Source: Cupriavidus sp. YR651 (lineage in GTDB: Bacteria; Pseudomonadota; Gammaproteobacteria; Burkholderiales; Burkholderiaceae). Taken from it: a stretch of DNA of 64,000 nucleotides. Below, in pieces: positions 8,245-16,919 of the stretch (position 1 is its first letter; the number at the start of each line of letters is the position of its first letter). Location of the stretch: contig NZ_FMYZ01000003.1 in assembly GCF_900101625.1 (NCBI RefSeq), forward strand, positions 372,001 to 436,000, read 5' to 3'. The position numbers were made by a program, and so were the translations under genes. The notes beneath the pieces are model-generated. The model did not search any database and was not told where the DNA came from. It saw only the letters and a program-made list of their open reading frames with translations.

Positions 8245-8472
8245 ATGAAAATTCTGATTTCGGCCGCTGTCGCGGCATTGGCATCGTTCGCAGCCCTGGC
8301 CCATGCATCCAACCTCCCTGCCGATGTCGCAACCCCAGACAGTCTGACCCACGCCAACGGGCCGCGCGATCCCTACACCGATGGCGCGAAGGCAGGCAAA
8401 TTCGATGTCTATTCGGACGGCGCAAGGGTTACGGATCGGCGCGATCCTTTCACCGACGGCGCGCACAGCTAA
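8245..8472 (+). CDS. Small secreted protein with DPYTDGA repeats
   Basis: A 75-residue protein preceded by GGAG and starting MKILISAAVAALASF. A clean Sec signal peptide ends near AHA-S. The mature part of about 55 residues is very hydrophilic and contains three copies of a seven-residue repeat: DPYTDGA, DVYSDGA and DPFTDGA, spaced about 13 residues apart. There is no Cys, no membrane segment and no known catalytic motif. It has an ECF promoter like those of the sigma and DUF4148 genes and faces away from the latter. Small Asp-rich repeat proteins of this kind occur in Burkholderiales, but I do not recognise a function. Metal or envelope binding is possible, not shown. Confidence 0.8.
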   Translation: MKILISAAVAALASFAALAHASNLPADVATPDSLTHANGPRDPYTDGAKAGKFDVYSDGARVTDRRDPFTDGAHS

Positions 8473-8698
8473 GACGCTGCCAGAGCAGCAGGCGGGGCTC
8501 GGCCCCGCTCGTCTTGCGGACCCCTTCTTCACAGTCAGCGCATACCCGGCCCGCGCTACGGGAGCCAGTAAGATACGAATTCGGCTGCGTCCTCACGCTG
8601 GTGGGCGCGCAAGTCGCTACGTGCATTGCAGAAGGTCGCTCGGCATGCAAGCGCCCGGTGGGCAAGTGCGGGTACGCCGGGAGCGTGGAGAGTAGAGC

Positions 8699-10396
8699 AT
8701 GGCACTCTTTCCCTATCTTCAAAGGTTGCGGCCTGCGGGTGTGCGATCGATCCGGCTGACCACCGGACTGGTGCTGTTCACCTACGTAGGCACGCACCTC
8801 CTGAATCACTCGCTGGGGAATATCTCGCTCGCATGGCTGGAGCGCGATCTGCTTGTGCAGAAGTTCATCTGGCAGGGATGGCTCGGAACGGCCGTTCTAT
8901 ACAGTGCGCTGGTGACGCACTTCTTCCTGGGTCTTTGGGCGCTGTACGAACGGCGCTCGTTGCATTGGACGCCGGGCGAGGTGGCGCAACTCGTCCTCGG
9001 CTTGTGCATACCGCCGCTGCTCGCCAACCATATTGCGAATACGCGGGTCGCTTTTGCTGAATTCGGCCTGGACAAGGGCTACGCGCAGTTGCTGTATTCG
9101 TTCTGGATCGCTTCACCGTTCTTCGGCCGTGTTCAACTGACGCTGTTGGTGGTTGCCTGGCTGCACGGGTGCTACGGCATCTGGTTCTGGTTGCGATTGA
9201 AACCGTGGTTTGGTGCGTGGCGGAGCGTGCTACTGAGCGTCGCCGTGCTGCTCCCGGTGCTCGCGCTGCTAGGTTTCTTGCAGGGCGGACGGGAAGTGAT
9301 CGCGCTCGCGCAGGATCCCGTCTGGCGTGCCGCGGCGACCCGGCCGACGATCATTGGCACAGATCAGCAAAATCTCTGGCTCGCCACGCTACGCAACGAC
9401 TTTCTGCTCTTCGATGGGGGTGCGCTGCTGCTGGTGCTCGCAGCGCGGTTGGTGCGCATGGTGCGGGAGCGCCGGGTCGGGCGGATCTGCGTTCTATATC
9501 CAGATGGGCGAAAGATTCTCGCGCCCCTCGGATTTTCGGTGCTCGAGGCCAGTCGCATGGCCGGCGTTCCCCATGCCAGCACCTGCGGTGGCCGCGCCCG
9601 ATGCACGTTGTGCCGGGTGCGCGTGCTCAGCGACGTACCGCTGCCCGCACCGGCCGAGGCGGAGCGGCGCGTTCTGGAGCGACTGCGCGCCGACTCGCAA
9701 ACGGTGCGGCTCGCCTGCCAGTTGCGGCCGACTCATGATCTCTCCATATGGCCACTGGTGCCGCCGGCAGCATCCGCGGCTTTCCTGCAACGGCGCCAAC
9801 GGGACGTCATGCCGCAAGAGCGATTTGCGGCGTTCATGTTCGTGGATATGCGGGATTCCACAAAATTTGCGGCGGCACAATTGCCGTTCGACAGCCTGTT
9901 CGTGGTCAGTCGCTTCCTGAATTCGGTCTGCGCGGCGGTAGTCCAGGCGGGCGGTTTGCCAAACCAGTTTCTGGGGGACGCAGTGCTCGCGATCTTTGGT
10001 CTGAGCAGCCCGCCGTCCGTCGCTTGTCGTCAGGCGCTCAGCGCGGTGCCGCTGGTGGCCGCCAATATCGAGGCACTCAACGCCGCGCTCAAGCAGCAGC
10101 TGCAATCGAAAATCCGGTTTGGCATCGGATTGCATTGCGGCCGCGCGGTAATGGGTGAGATTGGCTTCCGCGAGCACGTCACGTTCACGGCGATTGGTGA
10201 TCCGTTGAACGTGGCCTCGAGACTTGAGCAGTTGACAAAGGAGATCGCTTGCGAGGCGATCGTTTCAGAAGACGTCTTCCAGCATGCCGGTGTTTCAGCC
10301 GCAGGCCTGCCGCAGCTTGATGCGCGCCTGCGGGGCCGCACTGACCCGGTGCCCGTCCGTGTGCTGTCGAAGGCGGCGCTGATGCCCGTGGCCTGA
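8699..10396 (+). CDS. Membrane-bound [2Fe-2S] ferredoxin-adenylate/guanylate cyclase fusion
   Basis: A 565-residue three-part protein. Residues 1-260 hold about six hydrophobic helices with several His residues (THLLNHS, VTHFFLG, LHGCYG), resembling a haem-binding cytochrome-b/SdhC-like membrane unit. Residues about 262-350 form an adrenodoxin-type [2Fe-2S] domain with Cys296, Cys302, Cys305 and Cys340. Residues about 370-560 form a class III nucleotide cyclase, with the metal Asp in MFVDMRDST, a second in FLGDAVLAIFG, and GDPLNVASRLEQ. Expected product is cAMP or cGMP, perhaps gated by the redox state of the membrane and ferredoxin parts. It is inside the ECF island but lacks the shared promoter in its 226-bp upstream gap, so its control is unclear. 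Confidence 0.9.
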   Translation: MALFPYLQRLRPAGVRSIRLTTGLVLFTYVGTHLLNHSLGNISLAWLERDLLVQKFIWQGWLGTAVLYSALVTHFFLGLWALYERRSLHWTPGEVAQLVLGLCIPPLLANHIANTRVAFAEFGLDKGYAQLLYSFWIASPFFGRVQLTLLVVAWLHGCYGIWFWLRLKPWFGAWRSVLLSVAVLLPVLALLGFLQGGREVIALAQDPVWRAAATRPTIIGTDQQNLWLATLRNDFLLFDGGALLLVLAARLVRMVRERRVGRICVLYPDGRKILAPLGFSVLEASRMAGVPHASTCGGRARCTLCRVRVLSDVPLPAPAEAERRVLERLRADSQTVRLACQLRPTHDLSIWPLVPPAASAAFLQRRQRDVMPQERFAAFMFVDMRDSTKFAAAQLPFDSLFVVSRFLNSVCAAVVQAGGLPNQFLGDAVLAIFGLSSPPSVACRQALSAVPLVAANIEALNAALKQQLQSKIRFGIGLHCGRAVMGEIGFREHVTFTAIGDPLNVASRLEQLTKEIACEAIVSEDVFQHAGVSAAGLPQLDARLRGRTDPVPVRVLSKAALMPVA

Positions 10397-10417
10397 CTAC
10401 GCCCTCCGCGCCACGGT

Positions 10418-10454
10418 CATCGCTTCTACGAAGGCTACAAGTTCACCCTGGACT
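10418..10454 (+). pseudogene. Remnant of the GNAT gene 3' end
   Basis: The segment reads HRFYEGYKFTLD in the GNAT frame. It matches the end of the gene at 5330-5872 apart from an internal loss of 27 bp between two ACGAA copies and a few substitutions. It is followed at once by the MITE-like element and then by the amidase 3' end, reproducing the GNAT-amidase order seen at 5800-6021. Confidence 0.8.
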
Positions 10455-10455
10455 T

Positions 10456-10662
10456 AGAGGCGCTATCAAAATGAAGCGACAGCGGTTCTGGCTAGGGCGG
10501 AGCAGGGGTTTAGGATCGCACGCGATCCGCCTGCGCAGCGGCATGCGCCTACCGGCGCATGCGCGCCCTGCAAGGGCGCGGCCGCAGACACCATACAAGT
10601 GGTACGGCAAGCGAATGTGGCTAACCCCGCAACGACGCCAGAATCATTTTTATAGTGCCTCT
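10456..10662. mobile_element. MITE-like element, copy 1 (about 207 bp)
   Basis: The ends are imperfect 17-bp inverted repeats: AGAGGCGCTATCAAAAT on the left, and on the right a sequence whose reverse complement is AGAGGCACTATAAAAAT. The inside contains hairpin-forming blocks such as GGATCGC/GCGATCC and GCATGCGCC/GGCGCATGC. It lies between the GNAT remnant and the amidase stop. The corresponding junction at 5860 lacks it, acting as an empty site; comparison suggests a 2-bp CT duplication, so the exact edges are uncertain by 1-2 bp. No transposase. Small frames inside it are not counted as genes. Confidence 0.85.
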
Positions 10663-12188
10663 CAAACCGCTGACACCGCCTGCGATGCGGCGCCTGTGCC
10701 GTCAATGCCCGGTGGCGCCGTGACGATCGAGCGCAACGCGGGTTCGGCGGGGCGCAATGCGGCCAGATCCGGCACCGGGCGCCGCAGCGCGGGCGACGCC
10801 GCGAACGCGCGTTCCATCGCATGGGCCACGCCGAGCGTTTCCCGGTCGGCACGGAATCGTCCTGTGACCTGCAGGCCGAACGGCATGCCCGCATGGTCCG
10901 TGCCGCAAGGCAGGGAGATGGACGGATGCGTGGTCAGCGTGACGACATACGTGAGCGCCAGCCAGCGGTAGTAGTTCTCCTGCTGCTCGCCGTTGATGGT
11001 CTCCGCATACAGGTTCGTCCACGGGAACGGCGATATCGGCGTGGTCGGTGACAGGATCACGTCGTAGTCGCGGTAAGCCTGCTGGAATCGCTGCAGGATG
11101 CGGGTCTGCTCGGCCTGTGCCCAGGCACTGTCCACCAGCGACATCTTCGCGCCCATCTCGTAGTTGGCGCGCGTATTGGGCCCCAGGCTCGCCGGATCGC
11201 GCTGATAGGCGTCCTGCAGCCCGGCGACGAAGCTCTCGGCGCGCAGCACATCGAAGCAGCGGTGCACGTCGCCCAGCTCCACATCGATCTCGTCGCAGCG
11301 ACGGAACATGGACTTCATGGCGGCGATCTTTGCGCGGAAGACGCGGCGGATGTCGTCATCCACGGCGCAGCTGCCGAAATCCTCGGTCCAGGCAACGCGC
11401 AGCGTCGACAGGTCGACCGGCGCGGGGACGAGGAATGCGGCCGGATCGCTCTCGAAGCTCAGAGGGTCGGATACGGACATGCCGGCGGACGCGGCCAGCT
11501 GCAGGCAGGCATCGGCCACCGTGCGGCCCATCGGGCCGACCACGGAGATCGGCGTCCATCCCAGCAGCTTGCGCGAGCTGGGGACCAGCCCCGGTGAAGG
11601 CCGGAAGCCCACCACGCCGCATTTCGCGGCGGGGATGCGCAGCGATCCGCCCGTATCGGAACCCGTGCAGACCGGCAGGAAATCCGCGGCCAGCGCTGCG
11701 GCGGACCCGCCCGAAGAGCCGCCCGCATTGAGGTTGGGGTTGAACGGATTGCCGGTGGCGCCCCACACCGTGTTGCGGGAATTGGCGCCGGCGCCCATCT
11801 CGGGCACGTTGGTCTTGGCAGCGACGATGGCGCCGGCGGCCCGCAGGCGCGCGACCAGCACGTTGTCCTCGGCGGGTACGTTGTTGCGATAGAGCGGAGA
11901 CCCGTACGTGGTCAGCAGGCCCGCCGTGGCCTCCAGGTCCTTGACCCCCAGCGGCAGCCCGTGCAGCAGGCCAAGCGGTTCGCCGCGCATGACGGCGCGC
12001 TCGGCCGCGCGGGCTTCCTCGCGCGCCCGGTCGAAACAGGTGGCGGTGATGGCGTTGATCGTCGGGTTATAGGCTTCGATGCGGGCGATGCAGGCTTCCA
12101 GCAGCGCCACGGGCGAGATTTCCTTGCTGCCAATCAGGCGCCGCAGTTCCACGGCGGAGGTCTGGGTCAGGCTGTCTTGCAAAGGCAT
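10662..12188 (-). CDS. Amidase-signature-family amidase
   Basis: A 508-residue amidase that hydrolyses a C-N amide bond. The Ser-cisSer-Lys triad is visible: Lys in LPLGVKDLEA (about residue 84), cis-Ser in the glycine-serine run AGGSSGGSAAAL, and the nucleophile in TGSDTGGSLRIP. Start is an ATG 18 bp after the Bug receptor stop, so it forms an operon with that gene, probably an amide-uptake-and-hydrolysis pair. Its last 53 codons are duplicated at 5861-6021. The MITE-like element abuts its stop codon without changing the coding sequence. Substrate not identifiable from sequence. Confidence 0.92.
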   Translation of the reverse strand: MPLQDSLTQTSAVELRRLIGSKEISPVALLEACIARIEAYNPTINAITATCFDRAREEARAAERAVMRGEPLGLLHGLPLGVKDLEATAGLLTTYGSPLYRNNVPAEDNVLVARLRAAGAIVAAKTNVPEMGAGANSRNTVWGATGNPFNPNLNAGGSSGGSAAALAADFLPVCTGSDTGGSLRIPAAKCGVVGFRPSPGLVPSSRKLLGWTPISVVGPMGRTVADACLQLAASAGMSVSDPLSFESDPAAFLVPAPVDLSTLRVAWTEDFGSCAVDDDIRRVFRAKIAAMKSMFRRCDEIDVELGDVHRCFDVLRAESFVAGLQDAYQRDPASLGPNTRANYEMGAKMSLVDSAWAQAEQTRILQRFQQAYRDYDVILSPTTPISPFPWTNLYAETINGEQQENYYRWLALTYVVTLTTHPSISLPCGTDHAGMPFGLQVTGRFRADRETLGVAHAMERAFAASPALRRPVPDLAALRPAEPALRSIVTAPPGIDGTGAASQAVSAV

Positions 12189-12206
12189 GAAACGGTGTCT
12201 CCTGGA

Positions 12207-13214
12207 TCAGTCCAGCTTGATGTTGGCGTTGCGCGCGATGGCGCGCATCTGCGGCGCTTCCTTCGCGATGGTGGCGGTTACCTGGGCGCCGTTGGCGAAG
12301 GCCGCATCGAAGCCCGCCTCGGCCAGCTTCTGGCGCATGGCCGGATCCGCGACGACCTCGGCCAGGGTCTTTTCCAGTTTGGCCTTCACCTCAGGCGGCA
12401 GCCCCTTGGGCGCGACGATTGCCAGCCAGGTGCCGGCGTCCATGCCCGGATAGCCGGACTCCGCCACGGTGGGCACGTCCGGCAGCAAGGCGGACCGTTT
12501 TGCCGTGGTGACGGCGATCGCCTTGATCTTGCCGGACTTCAACTGCGGGATGGCGGCCGTCACGGTGTCCACGCTGAATGGCACCTGTCCGCCGATAAGG
12601 TCGGTCATCGCCGGTGCGCTGCCCTTGTAAGGCACGTGCAGCAGCTTGGTGCCGGTCAGGGTTTGCAGCGCCTCGCCGGCGAAATGCGCGGTGGTGCCGG
12701 TGCCGAAGGACGCGTACGAATACTTGCCGGGTGCCGCCTTGGCCGCCGCCACGAATTCCTTGAGGTTGTTGACGGGTACGTCGCGGTTTGCCAGCAGGAC
12801 CAGGCTGGTCGAGCCGATCTGGCCGATCGGCTCGAAGTTCTTCGCGGGGTCGTAAGGCAGATGCGGATAGACGGCGGGATTTACCGTGAACGTGGTGCCC
12901 GAGGTGGCCAGCAGCGTGTAGCCGTCCGGGGCCGCCTTGGCGACGAAACTCGCGCCGACGATGGTGCCGGCGCCGGGCCGGTTATCCACCACGACGGTCT
13001 GGCCGAGCCGCTCGCTCATCTTTTGCCCGACCAGGCGCCCGATCACATCGGTCGATCCGCCCGGCGGGAACGGAATCACCAGCTGGATCGGCTTGGTGGG
13101 ATAGCCGCCCTGCGCGGCTGCCGGGGCACTTGCCCACCCGCATCCGATGGCGATGCAGCAGGCCAGGGTGGCAATCGGGGCGCGAAACGTGGCGCGGGGG
13201 GCTGGGACATGCAT
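12207..13214 (-). CDS. Bug-family periplasmic solute-binding receptor
   Basis: A 335-residue TctC/Bug protein. A Sec signal (TLACCIAIGCGWASAPAAAQ) precedes GGYPTKPIQLVIPFPPGGSTDV, followed by VVDNRPGAGTIVG, PDGYTLL and VPYKGSAPAMTDLIGG. The ATG giving MHVPAPRATF was chosen; longer in-frame starts would cross the intergenic operator. It precedes the amidase by 18 bp and is divergent from the LysR gene at 13432. Probably delivers the amidase substrate or a related carboxylate; no membrane partner genes are nearby. Confidence 0.9.
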   Translation of the reverse strand: MHVPAPRATFRAPIATLACCIAIGCGWASAPAAAQGGYPTKPIQLVIPFPPGGSTDVIGRLVGQKMSERLGQTVVVDNRPGAGTIVGASFVAKAAPDGYTLLATSGTTFTVNPAVYPHLPYDPAKNFEPIGQIGSTSLVLLANRDVPVNNLKEFVAAAKAAPGKYSYASFGTGTTAHFAGEALQTLTGTKLLHVPYKGSAPAMTDLIGGQVPFSVDTVTAAIPQLKSGKIKAIAVTTAKRSALLPDVPTVAESGYPGMDAGTWLAIVAPKGLPPEVKAKLEKTLAEVVADPAMRQKLAEAGFDAAFANGAQVTATIAKEAPQMRAIARNANIKLD

Positions 13215-13327
13215 GAACGGGCTCCGGCAGTCGAGGGGTGCGACACGGTATCGACGGGTATCGGCGTGTCCTGATAACCATGCTATGCGCTGGGATGAAT
13301 GCGTTGGGAGCAATCTTTCGAATATTG

Positions 13328-13346
13328 GATTGCCATATTGGCAATC
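13328..13346. promoter_or_regulatory. LysR-type operator palindrome (7-5-7)
   Basis: GATTGCC-ATATT-GGCAATC, a perfect inverted repeat of the T-N11-A kind, lies in the 217-bp gap between the divergent Bug-amidase operon and the LysR gene. Confidence 0.6.
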
Positions 13347-13431
13347 GGCGGTAGACTTGGCCTGCATGACGCCGCCCCCCGCGCACATGCGCCCTGCGCT
13401 CACACACTTTCGCCCCGCCCCCGGAGTTCCC

Positions 13432-14355
13432 ATGTCCTACCGCATCCTGCAGGAGACCGCCGTCCGCTACTTCCTGGAAGTCGTGCGCACCGGGTCCGTC
13501 AAAGACGCAGCGGTCAAGCTGAATGTGGCGCCGTCGGCGGTCAGCCGGCAGGTGGCCAGGCTGGAGGGGGAGCTCAACACCCTGCTGTTCGACCGGCGCG
13601 CACGCGGGCTGGTCCCCAATGCGGCAGGCGAGTTGCTGGCGGCCTACGCCAAGCGCACGCAGCAGGACATCGAGCGTGTGACGGGCGAAATCCAGGCGCT
13701 GCGCGGTCTGCGTGCCGGGCGGGTCCGCGTGGCCAGTGTGGCGGGGCTGGCACATGAGTTCCTGCCGTCGCTGGCGGCCGGATTCCGGGGCGCGCACGAA
13801 GGCATCCGCTTTGACCTGGACGTCTGCCCGCAAGGCGATATCGCGCGCCGCATCCGGGATGGGGAGGCGGATATCGGCGTGACGCTCGCCGGGTTGCCGG
13901 AGCCGAACATCGAGGTGGAGCTGCGCCATCCCGCGCCGGTGCTCGCCATCATGGCGCCGGACCACCCGCTGGCCGGGCAGCGCCAGATTTCGCTGTCGCA
14001 GGTCACGGCCTATCCGCTGGCGCTGGCGCCGGCGGACAGTTCGCTGCGGCAGTTGCTGGATACCAGCTGCAGCCGGCAGGGCCTGCGCTACCAGACCGTG
14101 TTTTCGAGCAACTACCTGGACTCGCTGGTTTCCTTCGCGGCGGCGGGCGCCGGAGTCATCACGTTTTACGGCGAGCTGTCGGTGCGCAGCCGGCTGCTGG
14201 CCGGGACAATCGCCGCCATACCGCTGCGCGACCGGGAGATGAACGAGCGCTATATCGAGATCCAGACGCTCGCCAAGCGCAACCTGCCCGAGGCGGCCCG
14301 CGCGTTCGTCGAGCAACTGACGCACGCCATCACCAGCGTCAGCCGCCGCGCATGA
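13432..14355 (+). CDS. LysR-family transcriptional regulator
   Basis: A 307-residue LysR regulator with the helix-turn-helix at about residues 10-65 (VRYFLEVVRTGSVKDAAVKLNV, APSAVSRQVARLEGEL) and the usual effector-binding domain. The ATG at MSYRILQE follows CCGGAG; an earlier in-frame ATG (MTPPPAHM) would add about 20 residues of low complexity. It is divergent from the amidase-Bug operon, and the palindrome at 13328 lies between them, so it is their probable regulator. Confidence 0.9.
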   Translation: MSYRILQETAVRYFLEVVRTGSVKDAAVKLNVAPSAVSRQVARLEGELNTLLFDRRARGLVPNAAGELLAAYAKRTQQDIERVTGEIQALRGLRAGRVRVASVAGLAHEFLPSLAAGFRGAHEGIRFDLDVCPQGDIARRIRDGEADIGVTLAGLPEPNIEVELRHPAPVLAIMAPDHPLAGQRQISLSQVTAYPLALAPADSSLRQLLDTSCSRQGLRYQTVFSSNYLDSLVSFAAAGAGVITFYGELSVRSRLLAGTIAAIPLRDREMNERYIEIQTLAKRNLPEAARAFVEQLTHAITSVSRRA

Positions 14356-14485
14356 GCATGATTGCCGTATCCGCAATCGTTGGTTCGATTCATTGCACGC
14401 GATGCATGTTTCCCCCGCGCGCTGCCCACGGCAGAATCGAAGCGTTGCCGTCTGACTCGCCGCCATCCACTCTCCGACCGACCGT

Positions 14486-15757
14486 ATGAGCCACCCATCC
14501 TCGTCCCATACCCAGCCTTCCGCCGATGTCATCGTCCTCGGGGCCGGCATCGTCGGCGTCAGCACCGCGCTGGCGTTGCAGCAGCGCGGCCATGCGGTGT
14601 GCCTGGTGGATCGGCAGGCACCCGGGTGCGAGACCTCGTACGGCAATGCCGGCATCATCCAGCGCGAAGCCGTGCAGCCCTATGCGTTCCCGCGCGCCTG
14701 GCAGGCGATCCTGCGCGTGGTGGCGCGGCAAGGCAACGATGTCCACTATCACCTGCGCGCGCTGCCGGCCCTGGCGCCGGCGCTGGCGCGCTACTGGCAC
14801 GCGTCCGCGCCCGGGCGATATGCCGACACGGTGACCGCCTACAGCGCGCTGATCCGCCATTGCATTGCCGAGCACGAACGGCTGATCGTGATGGCCGGGG
14901 CGCAGGACCTCGTGCGCAAGACGGGCTGGCTGGAGGCGTACCGGGGCGGCGCGGCCTTCGAGCGCGCGGGGCGGGCCGCCACCGCGGTGGCCAGCGACCA
15001 TGAACTCGACTGCGTGCTGCTCGACAGTGCGGGCCTGGCGGCCGCGGAGCCTGCGCTGCGCGGCGGGCTGGCCGGTGCGATCCACTGGCGCGACCCCTGG
15101 ACGGTGACGCACCCGGGCGAGCTGGTGCGCCGCTATGCCGCGCTGTTCGAGCAGGCGGGCGGCACCCTCTGCCGTGGCGATGCCACCACGCTGCAGGCGT
15201 CGGGCGCCGGCTGGCGTGTGTCGACCGCTGACGGCCCCGTGGAGGCCGCGCAGGCCGTGATCGCGCTCGGGCCGTGGGCGCCGGCGCTGACCCGGCCGCT
15301 GGGCTACCGGCTGCCATTGTTCGTCAAGCGCGGCTACCACCGACACTATGCGGCCGAGGCGATGCCGACGATGCCGTTGCTCGATGCGGAGAACGGGGTT
15401 CTGCTGGCGCCCATGCAGCAGGGCCTGCGCCTGACCACGGGGGCCGAGTTCGCGCATCACGACGCGCCGCCGACGCCGGTCCAGTCCGTCCGCGCGGAAC
15501 GGCTGGCAGGCGAACTCGTCCGCCTTGGGGCGCCGGTCGAACCCACGCCCTGGATGGGTGCGCGCCCCTGCGTGGCCGACATGCGGCCGGTGGTGGGGCG
15601 GGCGCCGCGCCATGCCAACCTGTGGTTCCACTTCGGCCACGGCCACCAGGGCCTCACGCTTGGCCCGGCGACGGCGCGGCTGCTGGGCGAGTTGTTCGAC
15701 GGCGAGGCCCCTTACGTCGACCCGACGCCGTACGACCCGCGCCGCTTCGGAGGCTGA
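14486..15757 (+). CDS. DadA-like FAD-dependent oxidoreductase (D-amino-acid dehydrogenase type)
   Basis: A 423-residue flavoenzyme of the DAO/DadA family. A Rossmann FAD site is at about residues 14-34 (DVIVLGAGIVGVSTALAL), the DadA-like CETSYGNAGII lies near residue 50, and the family C-terminal motif GHGHQGLTLGPATARLLGEL is present. Such enzymes oxidatively deaminate D-amino acids or related N-substituted amines and pass electrons to the respiratory chain. It stands alone, 130 bp after the LysR gene on the same strand. No signal peptide; substrate undetermined. Confidence 0.88.
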   Translation: MSHPSSSHTQPSADVIVLGAGIVGVSTALALQQRGHAVCLVDRQAPGCETSYGNAGIIQREAVQPYAFPRAWQAILRVVARQGNDVHYHLRALPALAPALARYWHASAPGRYADTVTAYSALIRHCIAEHERLIVMAGAQDLVRKTGWLEAYRGGAAFERAGRAATAVASDHELDCVLLDSAGLAAAEPALRGGLAGAIHWRDPWTVTHPGELVRRYAALFEQAGGTLCRGDATTLQASGAGWRVSTADGPVEAAQAVIALGPWAPALTRPLGYRLPLFVKRGYHRHYAAEAMPTMPLLDAENGVLLAPMQQGLRLTTGAEFAHHDAPPTPVQSVRAERLAGELVRLGAPVEPTPWMGARPCVADMRPVVGRAPRHANLWFHFGHGHQGLTLGPATARLLGELFDGEAPYVDPTPYDPRRFGG

Positions 15758-15911
15758 AAGGGCTGAGGGGGCAGAGAGCGCCGAGGGGCGGGGCGCATCC
15801 GCGGCGCCGGCATGCCACTGGCGCCGGGCGGCTGTCGATCCGGCGCAGGGTCGCCCCCGCGCGCGGGGCCCGGTGGTAATCTCGCAGCGTCTCCAGCCCC
15901 GATCGCGCCCC

Positions 15912-16919
15912 GTGCCCCGCTTCCGTTCCTCCTCCAGTTCCTCTTATTCGCAGGACTCGCAGGATTCACACGATTCGCGGGACGCCCGGCATCCCCCGGA
16001 CGCCCGCTTGTGGCGGACCGCCGCCGACCAGCGCGCCTACGACGATGCGCGCCGCCGCGTGCGCGCGCTGCGTGGTTTTTACATGCACGCCATGCTCTAT
16101 GTGGCGGTCAATGCCATCCTGATCACCATCAACCTGCTGACGTCGCCGCACCGCCCGTGGTCCAGCGCGCCGCTGGCCGGCTGGGGCGTGGGGCTGGCCG
16201 CCCACGGCATCCTGGTCTGGAGCCGCGTCGGCCTGCTCGGGCGCCGCTGGGAGGAGCGCAAGATCGCCGAGTACATGGCCCGCGACCAGGTGCGTACGCT
16301 GTCCACGGAAAAGCAGCTCGTGGAAGCGCAGATGCGCCTGCTGCAGGCCCAGATCGAACCGCACTTCCTGTTCAACACGCTGGCCAACGTGGTCAGCCTG
16401 ATCGAGCCGGCGCCGCGCAAGGCCACGCTGATGCTGGAGCACTTCATCGCCTACCTGCGCGCCACGCTGGCAGCCAGCCGCGCCACGCAGGGCACCGTCG
16501 CGCAGGAGGCCACGCTGCTGCGCGACTACCTGGCGCTGATCGAGATCCGCATGGGCGACCGGCTCCGCTACACCATCGAGGTCGATCCGACGCTGAACGA
16601 TGCCCCGCTGGCGCCGATGCTGCTGCAGCCGGTGGTGGAAAACGCCATCAAGCACGGGCTGGAGCCGAAGGTCGAAGGCGGCCGGCTGATGGTGAAGCTG
16701 GAGCATCGCGGCCCGCGCATGCTGGTCACGATCGAAGACGACGGCATGGGCTTCCGGCCCACGGCCGGTGCCGGGGTGGGGCTGTCCAACCTGCGTGACC
16801 GGCTGGCCGTGCTGTACGACGGCGATGCCCATGTGCGGATCGAGGAGAGATCGCCAGGCACCGCCGTGCTGATCGAAATTCCCCTGCCACGTTCATTCCG
16901 CCCCGGAGCCCCGGCATGA
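15912..16919 (+). CDS. LytS-family sensor histidine kinase with 2TM domain
   Basis: A membrane kinase of about 335 residues if the GTG at 15912 is used; the start is uncertain because no good ribosome site is visible and ATG at 16083 would cut into the 2TM domain. A Ser-rich tail is followed by a 2TM domain (two helices within RVRALRGFYMHAMLYVAVNAIL to GILVWSRVG). The phosphoacceptor region QIEPHFLFNTL has its His at about residue 151. HATPase motifs follow: LQPVVENAIKHGL, EDDGMGF and GVGLSNLRDRL. The stop overlaps the response-regulator start by 4 bp, giving a classic LytS/LytTR pair. Confidence 0.85.
   Translation: MPRFRSSSSSSYSQDSQDSHDSRDARHPPDARLWRTAADQRAYDDARRRVRALRGFYMHAMLYVAVNAILITINLLTSPHRPWSSAPLAGWGVGLAAHGILVWSRVGLLGRRWEERKIAEYMARDQVRTLSTEKQLVEAQMRLLQAQIEPHFLFNTLANVVSLIEPAPRKATLMLEHFIAYLRATLAASRATQGTVAQEATLLRDYLALIEIRMGDRLRYTIEVDPTLNDAPLAPMLLQPVVENAIKHGLEPKVEGGRLMVKLEHRGPRMLVTIEDDGMGFRPTAGAGVGLSNLRDRLAVLYDGDAHVRIEERSPGTAVLIEIPLPRSFRPGAPA

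Noticed and set aside
10418..10454. Chance similarity to the GNAT end
   Set aside because: Rejected as chance, because the match is in order and orientation with the adjacent amidase end, exactly as at the other junction; kept as a remnant.
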